A stretch of 64,000 nt of DNA from Bacillota bacterium (GTDB taxonomy: Bacteria > Bacillota > Clostridia > Acetivibrionales > DTU013), in the NCBI GenBank assembly GCA_023411645.1, contig JAEYON010000145.1:1-64000 (forward strand), in the 5' to 3' direction. Shown here piece by piece: positions 1 through 8,297 of the stretch. Both the position numbers and the translations under genes were made by a program. The notes beneath the pieces are model-generated. The model saw nothing but the letters and a program-made list of their open reading frames with translations, was not told the origin of the DNA and did no database searches. Within the stretch, counting starts at the first letter, position 1. Each line of letters starts with the position of its first letter.

Positions 1-732
1 AAACTTATCACCCGCAATACCCCATTCCGAATTTTCCGATATGATGTCTTCAGCTTCATTTTCAGTCACATGTGCACTACTGTTCGCATTTTCTTCCGCA
101 TTCTCTGTTGTATTCTCTGCCGCATTCCCAGCTGTATTCTCGACTGCATTCTCTGTTGCATTTTCTGCCGCATTCTCAGCTGTATTCTCGACTGCATTCT
201 CTGTTGCATTTTCAACTGTTTTCACTGTTGTATTTTTTACTGCATTTCCGGCTGCATTTCCGGCTGCAATTGTCGTCGGCTGCATTTTTTGTTTATTTAA
301 CAATGCCGCCATGCTGCTTCTCCACTCAAACCGCTTGCTCCTGTATGCTGCCAGCGGACATAGAACTCTACCTTCCTGCCTGTCAGCATATTTAACCAAT
401 ATCGCAATAACAGTGATTGTGTTTACCGGATAACCGGATTGACCAACATTAGCCGGATCAAAAGACCAGTTCAGCTCCGACCTGTTTAAGACGGATTTCA
501 AATGCCCGACCCTCACAGCTTCCATACGTTCTCCCGCACTGCACAATAGATAAAGTACATACTCAAACATACCATTTCCGGCTCTCAGGTTTTGCGCTAC
601 CGCATGAAGCAGCCCTCTTCCCTCGCGCACCTCTATCTTCACATATCCTGATGGTTTTTGTCCCGACTCATATCCGCTATCTTCATTTGTAAATATGTAA
701 AAGCTCCTCTGAAATGCTGATACGCTTTTCAA
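1..732 (-). CDS. Unknown protein with Ala/Glu/Asn repeat tail (3' end outside window)
   Basis: The minus strand is open for 244 codons from a TTG start at 732-730 to the left edge, so the C-terminus is missing. A G-rich run about 6 bases upstream of the TTG fits a ribosome binding site. The first 150 residues look like a compact domain (YIFTNEDSGYESGQKPSGYV, then VREGRGLLHAVAQNLRAGNG) that I do not recognise with certainty. From about residue 165 the sequence becomes a degenerate repeat of short blocks such as ATENAVENTAENAAEN, which is acidic and Asn-rich and probably disordered or elongated. There is no signal peptide or membrane segment. The plus-strand frames over the repeat read Ala/Phe-rich and are antisense shadows. 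Role unknown; confidence covers the existence of the gene, not a function. Confidence 0.6.
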   Translation of the reverse strand, partial: MKSVSAFQRSFYIFTNEDSGYESGQKPSGYVKIEVREGRGLLHAVAQNLRAGNGMFEYVLYLLCSAGERMEAVRVGHLKSVLNRSELNWSFDPANVGQSGYPVNTITVIAILVKYADRQEGRVLCPLAAYRSKRFEWRSSMAALLNKQKMQPTTIAAGNAAGNAVKNTTVKTVENATENAVENTAENAAENATENAVENTAGNAAENTTENAEENANSSAHVTENEAEDIISENSEWGIAGDKF

Positions 733-1196
733 TTACAACCCCCCCAAACTACCCCAATATACTATCAGTATATGCCAAAGCCTCATTAATAAGTCATCAC
801 AACTTTACAAGGCCTCGGAAAAAATGATTTCTTGATTGTTGGATAACTTAATTGCCCCAGCGGTGTTTCAACGAGGTTGCCTCGTCATAACTAATAATAT
901 AAAGTGTGCATGGGATTGCATCACAAAAATGAAGGATTCTTTTTCTCAAATTGCAAATAGAAGAAACTGACTATGTCACAAATTGAAGTATTCACGCGTT
1001 ATTCAGGGAAAAAATTACAAGCAGGAAATTGTACTTTTGAATAAACATTAGTTGAATACTTCATAAGGATGTGATAAGATAATTGGTGAAAAAATTAACC
1101 AAGTTCATAATAAGCATTAATGGTTTCTGTTATTCAGTTAGTTAAAAGGGACTTTTGTTAATAATAAAAAATGGTTTACTCGAAAGGAGAATTTCT
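733..1196. other. Intergenic region upstream of pckG
   Basis: These 464 bases between two divergent genes are A/T-rich. I see no small gene with a ribosome binding site. The only element I can support is the sigma-A-like promoter for pckG near 1052-1080. The distance to the pckG start leaves an untranslated leader of about 110 bases, in which I see no recognised riboswitch. Confidence 0.4.
1052..1080 (+). promoter_or_regulatory. Candidate sigma-A promoter of pckG
   Basis: A -35 hexamer TTGAAT (1052-1057) and a -10 hexamer TAAGAT (1075-1080) are separated by 17 bases and point toward pckG. This is a match by eye only. Confidence 0.4.
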
Positions 1197-2987
1197 ATGG
1201 CAGTTAACAAGAAGTTGCAGGATTGGGTAAAGGAAATGGCTGACATGTGCCAACCCGATAAGATCTACTGGTGCGATGGCTCCCAGGAAGAAAATGACCG
1301 TCTGCTGCAGGAAATGGTAGACAGCGGAATGGCCATCCGTCTTAATCAGCAAAAGCGTCCGGGGTGTTATCTCTTCAGAAGCGATCCGTCAGATGTGGCT
1401 CGTGTTGAGGATAGAACATTTATTGCCTCAAGGAAAAAGGAAGACGCCGGTCCAACAAACAACTGGGTCGATCCTGATGAACTCAAGGCCACGATGAAAG
1501 AGCTGTACAAAGGCTGCATGAAGGGCAGAACTATGTATGTCATCCCCTTCTCCATGGGTCCGATCGGCTCACCGATTTCAAAGATCGGTATTGAGTTAAC
1601 CGACAGCCCGTATGTTGTTGTAAATATGCGCATTATGACCCGCATGGGCAAGGCCGTTCTTGATGTCCTCGGCGACGGCGAGTTTGTACCCTGTCTGCAT
1701 TCGGTAGGCGCTCCTCTGGCTCCGGGACAGAAGGATGTTTCCTGGCCTTGTGCCCCAATTGAAAAGAAATACATCAGCCATTTCCCCGAAGAAAGAATGA
1801 TTTGGTCATATGGTTCCGGATATGGTGGAAATGCACTTCTCGGAAAGAAATGCTTTGCGCTGCGTATCGCATCTGTTCAGGCACGTGATGAGGGCTGGCT
1901 GGCGGAACACATGCTCATTCTGCGTCTCACAGACCCCAATGGCAATTCAAAATATATCACAGGCGCATTCCCAAGTGCCTGCGGCAAGACAAACCTGGCA
2001 ATGCTGGTCCCGACTGTTCCGGGCTGGAAGGTCGAAACGATCGGCGACGATATTGCATGGATGAAATTCGGATCTGACGGCCGCCTGTATGCTATCAATC
2101 CTGAAGCAGGGTTCTTCGGCGTTGCGCCAGGCACATCAATGGATTCCAATAAGAACGCCATGCTCAGCTGTGAAAAGAATACTATTTTTACAAATGTAGC
2201 ATTAACTGACGATGGCGACGTATGGTGGGAAGGCATCGGAACACCTGCACCTGATCACCTTATTGACTGGAAAGGCAGAGACTGGACTCCCGATTCAAAG
2301 GAATTGGCCGCTCATCCAAATGCCCGCTTTACAGCACCTGCAAGCCAGTGCCCCGTTATCGCTCCCGAATGGGAAGATCCCAAGGGTGTGCCGATTTCAG
2401 CATTTCTTGTGGGCGGACGCCGTCCGAGCACAATACCGCTGGTACACGAAAGCTTTGACTGGAACCATGGTGTATTTATGGGCTCGATCATGGGCTCTGA
2501 AATCACGGCAGCCGCGATTGATAAAAACATTGGGAAGGTTCGCCGCGACCCGTTTGCAATGCTTCCTTTCATTGGTTATCACGTTGGCGATTATCTGAAG
2601 CATTGGCTTGAAATCGGTACAAAATCGACTCCTGACAAGCTTCCGAGAATTTTCTACGTAAACTGGTTCCGCAAGGATTCCAGCGGTAAATGGCTATGGC
2701 CAGGCTTCGGTGAAAACAGCCGTGTTCTCAAATGGGTTGTTGAGAGAGTTTCCGGGGAAGGCGAAGCAGTCAAGACTCCGATCGGGTATATACCTGCAGC
2801 GGGTGCGATCGATACGACAGGTCTGGATGTGAGCGAAGCGGAAATGGCTGAGCTTCTAAAGGTCAACAACGAGGAATGGCTCAATGAAGTTGAATCCATC
2901 AAAGAGCATTATGCAAAGTACGGCGAAAAAATGCCGAAGGAATTGTACGAACAGCTTGACGCACTTGAAAAAAGGCTTAAAGCATAG
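1197..2987 (+). CDS. pckG: Phosphoenolpyruvate carboxykinase (GTP)
   Basis: Interconverts oxaloacetate plus GTP with phosphoenolpyruvate, CO2 and GDP, for gluconeogenesis or anaplerosis in the cytoplasm. The start is the ATG after AAAGGAGA at 1183-1190; it gives 596 residues, the normal size of the GTP-dependent family. Visible family motifs are the substrate-loop region MGPIGSP (120-126), the YGSGYGGN stretch (205-212), the P-loop-like GAFPSACGKTN (256-266) with its reactive Cys262, the metal-binding DD (284-285) and NWFRKD in the nucleotide-binding part. The ATP-dependent family has a different P-loop context, so the GTP class is well supported. The gene stands alone on the plus strand and ends in a strong terminator. 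Confidence 0.97.
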   Translation: MAVNKKLQDWVKEMADMCQPDKIYWCDGSQEENDRLLQEMVDSGMAIRLNQQKRPGCYLFRSDPSDVARVEDRTFIASRKKEDAGPTNNWVDPDELKATMKELYKGCMKGRTMYVIPFSMGPIGSPISKIGIELTDSPYVVVNMRIMTRMGKAVLDVLGDGEFVPCLHSVGAPLAPGQKDVSWPCAPIEKKYISHFPEERMIWSYGSGYGGNALLGKKCFALRIASVQARDEGWLAEHMLILRLTDPNGNSKYITGAFPSACGKTNLAMLVPTVPGWKVETIGDDIAWMKFGSDGRLYAINPEAGFFGVAPGTSMDSNKNAMLSCEKNTIFTNVALTDDGDVWWEGIGTPAPDHLIDWKGRDWTPDSKELAAHPNARFTAPASQCPVIAPEWEDPKGVPISAFLVGGRRPSTIPLVHESFDWNHGVFMGSIMGSEITAAAIDKNIGKVRRDPFAMLPFIGYHVGDYLKHWLEIGTKSTPDKLPRIFYVNWFRKDSSGKWLWPGFGENSRVLKWVVERVSGEGEAVKTPIGYIPAAGAIDTTGLDVSEAEMAELLKVNNEEWLNEVESIKEHYAKYGEKMPKELYEQLDALEKRLKA

Positions 2988-3007
2988 TTTCATAAGATAA
3001 AAGCATA

Positions 3008-3041
3008 AAAAACTTGGGGGCTTAAAGGCCCCCAAGTTTTT
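3008..3041 (+). terminator. Rho-independent terminator, bidirectional
   Basis: A perfect 14-bp stem (AAAAACTTGGGGGC with GCCCCCAAGTTTTT) and a 6-base loop end in a T-run. It sits between the convergent genes pckG and the 3059-3634 gene and has U-runs in both senses, so it can serve both. Confidence 0.9.
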
Positions 3042-3058
3042 ACTAATTTGTTACAGCT

Positions 3059-3634
3059 TCACTCTTTCATCCATTCGTCAAACTTTTTAATAGTGGCTTC
3101 ATAGGTTTTCCTGCTGATTTCAGGAAGTTCTCCACCCCAGGCTTTCTCCGCCTCTTCGTAGCCTTTGATGAACGCATCCTTCATATCCTGAGCTTTAGCA
3201 GGGTCTCCGCCCGCTAAAGAGGATGCAAAAAGGAATAGTCTTTCTGAGGTCTGTTCTACGCCCCAATAGCCATTTTCCGAGATTTCCTCCTGAGCCTTTG
3301 CCGCTGTCTGCGGATCCACTTCCAGCTTACCCTCTCTCAAAAGCTGATAAATGTCTGCCGCATCCGAAAATTTCTGTCCCTGTTTTAAAATCACCTGCTC
3401 AACAAGGTCCCTTAATTCCGCAGCTCGTCTTTCAGTTTCTGCTTTTAACGCCGTAATTGTTTTCTCATCCCGCGTATAGGTCTTTCCTGTCTGAACGGCT
3501 GCCGAAGACTTTTCATAAACAACCGCCGAATCAGCATCAGAGCTCTTACTTTTATCGACTGTATTTTTCACTAGTTTTTCGATGATATGGTTATCATTTG
3601 AATGGACTGCATAAGTAATTCCGTTTAAATTCAT
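3059..3634 (-). CDS. Conserved hypothetical protein (possible DUF5610-like)
   Basis: A 191-residue soluble protein without signal peptide or membrane segment. The N-terminal 70 residues are polar and low in complexity. The C-terminal half has a Firmicutes-style conserved stretch: a helical region rich in Glu and Gln, then GYWGVEQTSERLFLFASSLA, GGDPAKAQDM and a closing helix ending KKFDEWMKE. The pattern reminds me of the uncharacterised DUF5610 group, but I cannot confirm this by eye. It is a single gene between the pckG terminator and ksgA, with an AGGGAGGGTG ribosome binding site upstream of its ATG. Function unknown. Confidence 0.7.
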   Translation of the reverse strand: MNLNGITYAVHSNDNHIIEKLVKNTVDKSKSSDADSAVVYEKSSAAVQTGKTYTRDEKTITALKAETERRAAELRDLVEQVILKQGQKFSDAADIYQLLREGKLEVDPQTAAKAQEEISENGYWGVEQTSERLFLFASSLAGGDPAKAQDMKDAFIKGYEEAEKAWGGELPEISRKTYEATIKKFDEWMKE

Positions 3635-3713
3635 AAAACACCCTCCCTGGTCATTTATGCATTACGATTCATTTCACATAGAATATATCGGAAAAAACAT
3701 ATTTTCTTTTAAC

Positions 3714-4574
3714 TCAGCTTTTTCTTTCCGTTCCTTCAAAAATTAAATTGGCTAATTGGGCAAATTGTTCAAGGGACAAAGTCTCGCCCCTTTGCTTCTC
3801 ACCAATGCCTGTCTTTTCAAGCATTCCCTTGATTTCCTCTTTGTCCAGGCAAAAATAGCCGGCATTATTCAATGCATTGACCAGCGTTTTGCGTCTCTGA
3901 CCGAAGGCTGCCTTCACAAGCCTGAAGAACAGCATTTCATCGTAAAGCTCCACAGGCGGCTTATCGTAAAGCTCCAGCTTGATAACAGAGGAATAGACCT
4001 CCGGCTTGGGTATGAAGCTTTGCGGAGGAACCTCTTGGACAACCGAAGGCTTGGAATAGTATTGCACCGCAACCGACAAAGCTCCATAGTCCTTTCCGCC
4101 GGGCGATGCCTTCATGCGATCGGCTACCTCTTTCTGGACCATTAATACCATCGTTTTAGCCTTTATTCCACTCTCAAGGAGTTTCATGATCACTGGAGTT
4201 GTTATGTAGTATGGAAGATTTGCAACGATTTTCAACCGGCCGGGAGAAACGTCCCCAAATTCTGCAGCAGGATCAAGCTGGAGAATATCGGCGTTGATGA
4301 TACGTATGTTATCATAGTCCTTTAAAGTCTCCTTCAATATCGGCACAAGCCGTTTGTCTATTTCAACCGCCAACACGCTTCCTGCGCTTTCAGCCAATTC
4401 TGCAGTAAGGCTCCCCAATCCCGGACCGATTTCCAGCACGACATCCTCTTTCGTCAGCTCAGCAGCCTGAACAATTGACTTTAGTATACCTTGATCAATC
4501 AGAAAATTCTGCCCGAGGGATTTTGACGGACTTAAATTGAATTTCCTCAGCGTCATATTTACGTCTACACTCAT
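3714..4574 (-). CDS. rsmA: 16S rRNA adenine(1518/1519)-N6 dimethyltransferase
   Basis: Dimethylates two adjacent adenosines in the 3'-terminal hairpin of 16S rRNA during small-subunit maturation (KsgA). The 286 residues match the family length. The N-terminus has the classic KSLGQNFL (18-25), the S-adenosylmethionine motif EIGPGLGSL (48-56), an acidic residue after the second strand (EIDKRL), NADIL for adenine-ring contacts and the catalytic NLPYY (119-123). The C-terminal helical domain FGQRRKTLVNAL is intact. It is the last gene of the yaa-yab block. In Bacillus the order is yabE, rnmV, ksgA; here rnmV is missing between them. Confidence 0.97.
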   Translation of the reverse strand: MSVDVNMTLRKFNLSPSKSLGQNFLIDQGILKSIVQAAELTKEDVVLEIGPGLGSLTAELAESAGSVLAVEIDKRLVPILKETLKDYDNIRIINADILQLDPAAEFGDVSPGRLKIVANLPYYITTPVIMKLLESGIKAKTMVLMVQKEVADRMKASPGGKDYGALSVAVQYYSKPSVVQEVPPQSFIPKPEVYSSVIKLELYDKPPVELYDEMLFFRLVKAAFGQRRKTLVNALNNAGYFCLDKEEIKGMLEKTGIGEKQRGETLSLEQFAQLANLIFEGTERKS

Positions 4575-4676
4575 AATCTGTATCCTTTAAAAAAAATTTA
4601 CCGGGACAGATTGCCCCGGCATAGTCTTAGTCCCTATTAATATATTTGTTTGTTCTTCAAGGCCTTCTGCACACCA

Positions 4677-5741
4677 CTACTCGATGATGTAAACCTTGAC
4701 TTTTTTGACTCCGAAGCGATCCACAAAATCCTGGCTATCGTAGTACAGGTCGATCTTATTTCCCTTAATCGCACCTCCGACATCGGCGGCAACAGCATAG
4801 CCGTAGTCCTCCGTTTTGCCTTCAATTTCTACATAGACCCTGGTATAAAGCGGGATCACCTTAGGGTCAACCGCAATGACACCTTTTTTAGCCCTAATGC
4901 CTGTGGCCGTTATGCCGAACAATGGGTGTCCGGGAGCCTTGCCCGTGTCCTTGAGAGACGCTGTGTACGCTGTGGCCTTCATATCGAGCACCTTGCTGTA
5001 CCTGATGCTTTCGCCTCTGGACGTTTTAAAGCTCATTGCAGTTCCGAACTCCATGACCATGTTGGTCGGTTCGGTCAGTATGGTTTCAGACAGCAGCTCT
5101 CTGGAGATCTCTGTTCCATCTTCCTCGACAACCTCGTACTGTCTTTCAGCCAATCCGTCCCGGCCCACCCGGATGATTCTTTCAAGTCCCTCATCCAGCT
5201 TTTTGTTTGCCTTCTTTTGTACCGTGTAAGGAATGCTATCCGTTTCTTTGACAATGCTCTTGCTGACTCGAACAATTTTAAGTTTCATATCAGCTATAAC
5301 ATTGTCTGTCAACTCCGCCCCCTCAAGCCTGTCGATTCCCTCTAGCTTGAACGGGCTTCCCTCAAGCGCTTCCGCCACAGTATTACTGCAGGTCATGATT
5401 TTTGTCTGCTGTCCGTCTGCTGTGATGTAAATCGGAACAGCTCTCTTAATGTATATTTCGTTAAGTTTTGTCCTCTGTAAGGTCGTTTCCAATGGAGTGC
5501 TTACATAATCATATGTATTTACAACAATATCGTTCTGCTCCAAAGTTTCTTTAAAGGTACTTTTCATTGTCTTACATATCAAAACCTCTCCGTTGTCATT
5601 AATAACAACGTCTTTCACCAGCCAGGCAAAAACGCCGCATCCTGCGCCTGCCGATACTGCCACTGCAATTATTGCAATGAGCAGCTGTCTTTTGTATGAA
5701 AATAACCTTTTAATATTTTTAGCAAGTGGTAACAAATACAC
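4677..5741 (-). CDS. yabE: YabE-like G5 and 3D domain cell-wall protein
   Basis: An exported 354-residue protein. The first 40 residues hold a cytoplasmic basic stretch and one hydrophobic segment (LLIAIIAVAVSAGAGCGVFA), so it is probably membrane-anchored or secreted. It continues with two DUF348-type modules, then a G5 domain around 205-255 and a C-terminal 3D domain (about 258-354). The three Asp residues of the 3D domain are visible in VIAVDPKVIP, AVAADVGGAI and GNKIDLYYDS. 3D domains belong to the lytic-transglycosylase-like family that cleaves peptidoglycan glycan strands. The gene lies between tatD and ksgA, as in Bacillus and many Clostridia. Enzymatic activity is inferred from the family. 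Confidence 0.9.
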   Translation of the reverse strand: MYLLPLAKNIKRLFSYKRQLLIAIIAVAVSAGAGCGVFAWLVKDVVINDNGEVLICKTMKSTFKETLEQNDIVVNTYDYVSTPLETTLQRTKLNEIYIKRAVPIYITADGQQTKIMTCSNTVAEALEGSPFKLEGIDRLEGAELTDNVIADMKLKIVRVSKSIVKETDSIPYTVQKKANKKLDEGLERIIRVGRDGLAERQYEVVEEDGTEISRELLSETILTEPTNMVMEFGTAMSFKTSRGESIRYSKVLDMKATAYTASLKDTGKAPGHPLFGITATGIRAKKGVIAVDPKVIPLYTRVYVEIEGKTEDYGYAVAADVGGAIKGNKIDLYYDSQDFVDRFGVKKVKVYIIE

Positions 5742-5914
5742 ACCCTCCTGTTAAAATATTAATAAGGGACTGTGTTGTATTTTATTCCAATCCCTTATTT
5801 TTGTCAAATGTGTTGCCATAAACTGCCTTCTAGTGTGATTATTCACATATATCATATACTTTATACAAGGCACTGAGAACCTTAATTTGCTTCGCGAAAG
5901 GCCATAAACAAAGA

Positions 5915-5935
5915 GGACTGCCCGAGGGACAGTCC
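5915..5935. repeat. Hairpin GGACTG-loop-CAGTCC
   Basis: A 6-bp perfect stem with a GC-rich 9-base loop in the stretch between yabE and the Met-rich gene. There is no T-run, so it is not a clear terminator. The rest of 5742-6037 shows nothing else except the hairpin at 5997-6026. Confidence 0.4.
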
Positions 5936-5996
5936 AAATATATGGGTTTGAGAGTATGGTGTGAATGTAATAAAATCAATATTGATTGCACTGCAC

Positions 5997-6026
5997 CAAG
6001 TCGCTTTGGGTACTACAGGCGACTTG
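5997..6026. terminator. Hairpin downstream of the Met-rich gene
   Basis: CAAGTCGC pairs with GCGACTTG across a 14-base loop, 12 bases past the stop of the minus-strand gene at 6038. A short T-run follows only in the plus sense, so termination of the minus-strand transcript is uncertain. Confidence 0.4.
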
Positions 6027-6037
6027 TTTTGGCAAAA

Positions 6038-6631
6038 TCAATATTGGTAATGGTATCTGTTGTCCATGGCAGGCAGTGTGCTCATACCGGGCATAGAGCC
6101 CATACCAGGCAAAGCACCCATGTTCCCTGAGGCAGGGCTTACTGCGGGATACATCATATTATTCATCATGTTCATCCCCATGGTATTCGAACCATATGTC
6201 ATCGGGCACTGCATATTCATCAGATAGGGGCAGCACATTATGGGCATCTGACCCATATTTGGCATCTGGCTCATCATGGGCATCTGACCCATATTTGGTA
6301 TCTGGTTCATCATAGGCATCTGACTCATCACAGGCATTTGGTTCATAGAAGAGGGCATGATCGCAGCAGGACTCGGCTGGATCGGCATATTTTCAGGTAA
6401 AGTCTGCACCGGCGATACATTACCACCCGGAACACTCTTTATAGGAGACACATTGGGAGCACTTTGCATAGGCGACTCCTTGGGAGCATTCTGTACCGGT
6501 GACACATTGGGTATAGTCTGTGCTGGTAATACATTTGGATTCGCTTGCATATGCTGCATCGCACCAACCATCGGCATGGTCCCAATGGGCTCGGTAAATA
6601 TATTTTCTTTCATCTTGACAACTTCTTTCAT
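6038..6631 (-). CDS. Met/Pro/Asn-rich low-complexity protein, possible spore coat
   Basis: The start at 6631 is chosen because GGAGG lies 8-9 bases upstream; this gives 197 residues. The N-terminal half repeats a block of the type NVSPVQSAP. The C-terminal half is extremely rich in Met, in repeats such as MSQMPMMNQIPNMGQMP, with two adjacent Cys and an aromatic end (NRYHYQY). No signal peptide or membrane helix is present. Low-complexity Met/Pro/Asn proteins with terminal Tyr/His are typical of spore coats and exosporia, but this is analogy, not homology. The upstream CATATAATGATA at about 6670 could serve sigma-A or a late sporulation sigma factor. It interrupts the tatD-yabE part of the housekeeping block. 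Confidence 0.65.
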   Translation of the reverse strand: MKEVVKMKENIFTEPIGTMPMVGAMQHMQANPNVLPAQTIPNVSPVQNAPKESPMQSAPNVSPIKSVPGGNVSPVQTLPENMPIQPSPAAIMPSSMNQMPVMSQMPMMNQIPNMGQMPMMSQMPNMGQMPIMCCPYLMNMQCPMTYGSNTMGMNMMNNMMYPAVSPASGNMGALPGMGSMPGMSTLPAMDNRYHYQY

Positions 6632-6719
6632 ACAATGATTCCTCCGGTTTACGTACACTTTATTATCATTATATGAAAAGCTTTGCGTTATGTGATATGT
6701 TTTTATGTAATCTTCCAAT

Positions 6720-7421
6720 CTACATTTGATTGATGCTTGATATAACAAAGCCCTTTTTACTGTAAGAGTAATCAATCCTGACATATACTTCATTTTCACC
6801 CTGAGTAAAGCGGGGCGGCTGCTGCTTCGGGTCCTCCGCAAGCTTGACATTTAGTATTACATTCAGATAAATATCACCTGTGCCTGCACCTCTTAGCATA
6901 TCCAGCTTAACTTCTGCAATATCGATCCTGTTGACTGTGTTTTCCAATTGCTCTACATAGGATACCAAGCTCACCGTCCTGTCCTGTTCGGCAACACCTT
7001 CATATTCCAGATCATATGCTTCTTTAAAATTTCCCTCGTTCACAGCTTGTGCCCATTTGACTATAGGTTCGGATAATACATTGATATCTGAATGCTGCTT
7101 TAGTATGTTGATAAAGTTAATTCTCTCCTGAAGAGTTTCTTTTGTTTTAATCCAATCAGCTTGCAGCTCATTCCTATCTTCGTTGAGCCTGTTATTCTCC
7201 GACTCCATCTGTTTGAGCTGATCATTTAGAACACTGAGTTCCTCTTCCAGTGCATCGGTCTCTCTTTTTTGCGCATTTATGCTGGCATAGTAACTGGCCT
7301 TATCGTTCTCCAGACTTTTCAGCTGCGCTACTTTGTTCTCTCTATCCCACAGCAGGTAATTAAAAGCGATGAACAGAGCGGTTAATAGTACAAAGACCAT
7401 CACAAGGATAAACTTTTTCAT
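6720..7421 (-). CDS. Membrane-anchored coiled-coil protein of unknown function
   Basis: 233 residues. An N-terminal membrane segment (KKFILVMVFVLLTALFIAFN, 2-21) is followed by a Glu/Lys/Asn/Leu heptad-like coiled coil (about 30-110). A C-terminal globular part of beta character (about 115-233) contains VKWAQAVNEGNFKEAYDLEY and ends in a YSKKGFVISSINQM strand. The layout (short inside, one helix, extracytoplasmic coil and domain) suggests an envelope scaffold. It sits 23 bases downstream of tatD in the same direction, so it is probably in the same transcript. No name is recognised. Confidence 0.75.
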   Translation of the reverse strand: MKKFILVMVFVLLTALFIAFNYLLWDRENKVAQLKSLENDKASYYASINAQKRETDALEEELSVLNDQLKQMESENNRLNEDRNELQADWIKTKETLQERINFINILKQHSDINVLSEPIVKWAQAVNEGNFKEAYDLEYEGVAEQDRTVSLVSYVEQLENTVNRIDIAEVKLDMLRGAGTGDIYLNVILNVKLAEDPKQQPPRFTQGENEVYVRIDYSYSKKGFVISSINQM

Positions 7422-7444
7422 AATACACCACCGGTTTCATCATA

Positions 7445-8212
7445 TTATTGAATGCGGAAGAGCCTCTTCGCATTTGAGGTTGTCTTTTCTGCTATATAAT
7501 CAAAGGATTTTCCCCTGAGTTTTGCAATTTTCTCGGCAGTTAACTTTACATAAGCAGACTCATTCCTTTTGCCCCTGTATGGTTCGGGCGCTAGATAGGG
7601 ACAGTCCGTTTCAATCAGAAGCATATCATCGGGAACATACTTTACTACATCCAGTAATCTGTTGGCGTTTTTAAATGTTACCGGCCCTGCAAACGAAATC
7701 ATAAACCCCATATTCAAAAGCTCTCTTGCCATTTCCACACTACCTGTATAGCAGTGCAGCACCCCTCCAACCTCACTGGCTTTTTCGCTCTTGAGAATAT
7801 TCATTGTATCCTCATGGGCATCCCTGTCGTGTACGATAATGGGCAGCTTCACATTGTGCGCAAGTGATATTTGCTTGGAAAACCATATTTTCTGTGCTTC
7901 ACGCGGGGAGTTATCGTAAAAATAATCCAGACCGATCTCACCTATTGCAACGACCTTTTGATAGGAAGAGAAATCCGTCAAAGCTGAAATAATGTTATTA
8001 TTCAGATCGATAACATTATGGGGATGTACGCCGATCGCCGCATAAAAAATATCATGATTTTGTGCCAGTGAAACATTCTCAACCGAGGACGCAATATCCG
8101 AAGATACCGTGATGATGTACTCCACTCCGTTTTTCTTTGCCCTCTCAATCGCTTCAATCCGATCGTTGTCAAACTGAGCATCATTAAAATGAGCATGTGT
8201 ATCAAAAAGCAT
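7445..8212 (-). CDS. tatD: TatD-family metal-dependent DNase
   Basis: A metal-dependent hydrolase with a TIM-barrel fold; family members have 3'-5' exonuclease or DNase activity and may act on tRNA or DNA damage. The internal ATG at 8212 is preferred over the one at 8224 because the sequence between them (AGGTGG) is the ribosome binding site. This gives 255 residues, the family norm. Metal ligands are visible in FDTHAHF (His-x-His), GEIGLDYF, IVHDRD, LHCYTGS and the final IETDCPYLAPEP. It is in the conserved order metG, tatD, yabE. Confidence 0.95.
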   Translation of the reverse strand: MLFDTHAHFNDAQFDNDRIEAIERAKKNGVEYIITVSSDIASSVENVSLAQNHDIFYAAIGVHPHNVIDLNNNIISALTDFSSYQKVVAIGEIGLDYFYDNSPREAQKIWFSKQISLAHNVKLPIIVHDRDAHEDTMNILKSEKASEVGGVLHCYTGSVEMARELLNMGFMISFAGPVTFKNANRLLDVVKYVPDDMLLIETDCPYLAPEPYRGKRNESAYVKLTAEKIAKLRGKSFDYIAEKTTSNAKRLFRIQ

Positions 8213-8297
8213 TTTCCACCTCACGTAAACAATTACACGATATAGTATCTATTATATATGATTCTGTCGAAGTCTGCAATTGCAATGCTACCATCAC

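Noticed and set aside
41..433. Plus-strand Ala/Phe-rich frame at the left edge
   Set aside because: It is the antisense of the ENA-repeat gene on the minus strand, which has the longer frame, a ribosome binding site and normal composition.
733..1196. Riboswitch or small RNA upstream of pckG
   Set aside because: A/T-rich sequence with only a promoter-like pair; no conserved structural core found.
4650..5345. Long plus-strand frame across yabE
   Set aside because: It lies antisense to the G5/3D domain gene, which has clear domain motifs.
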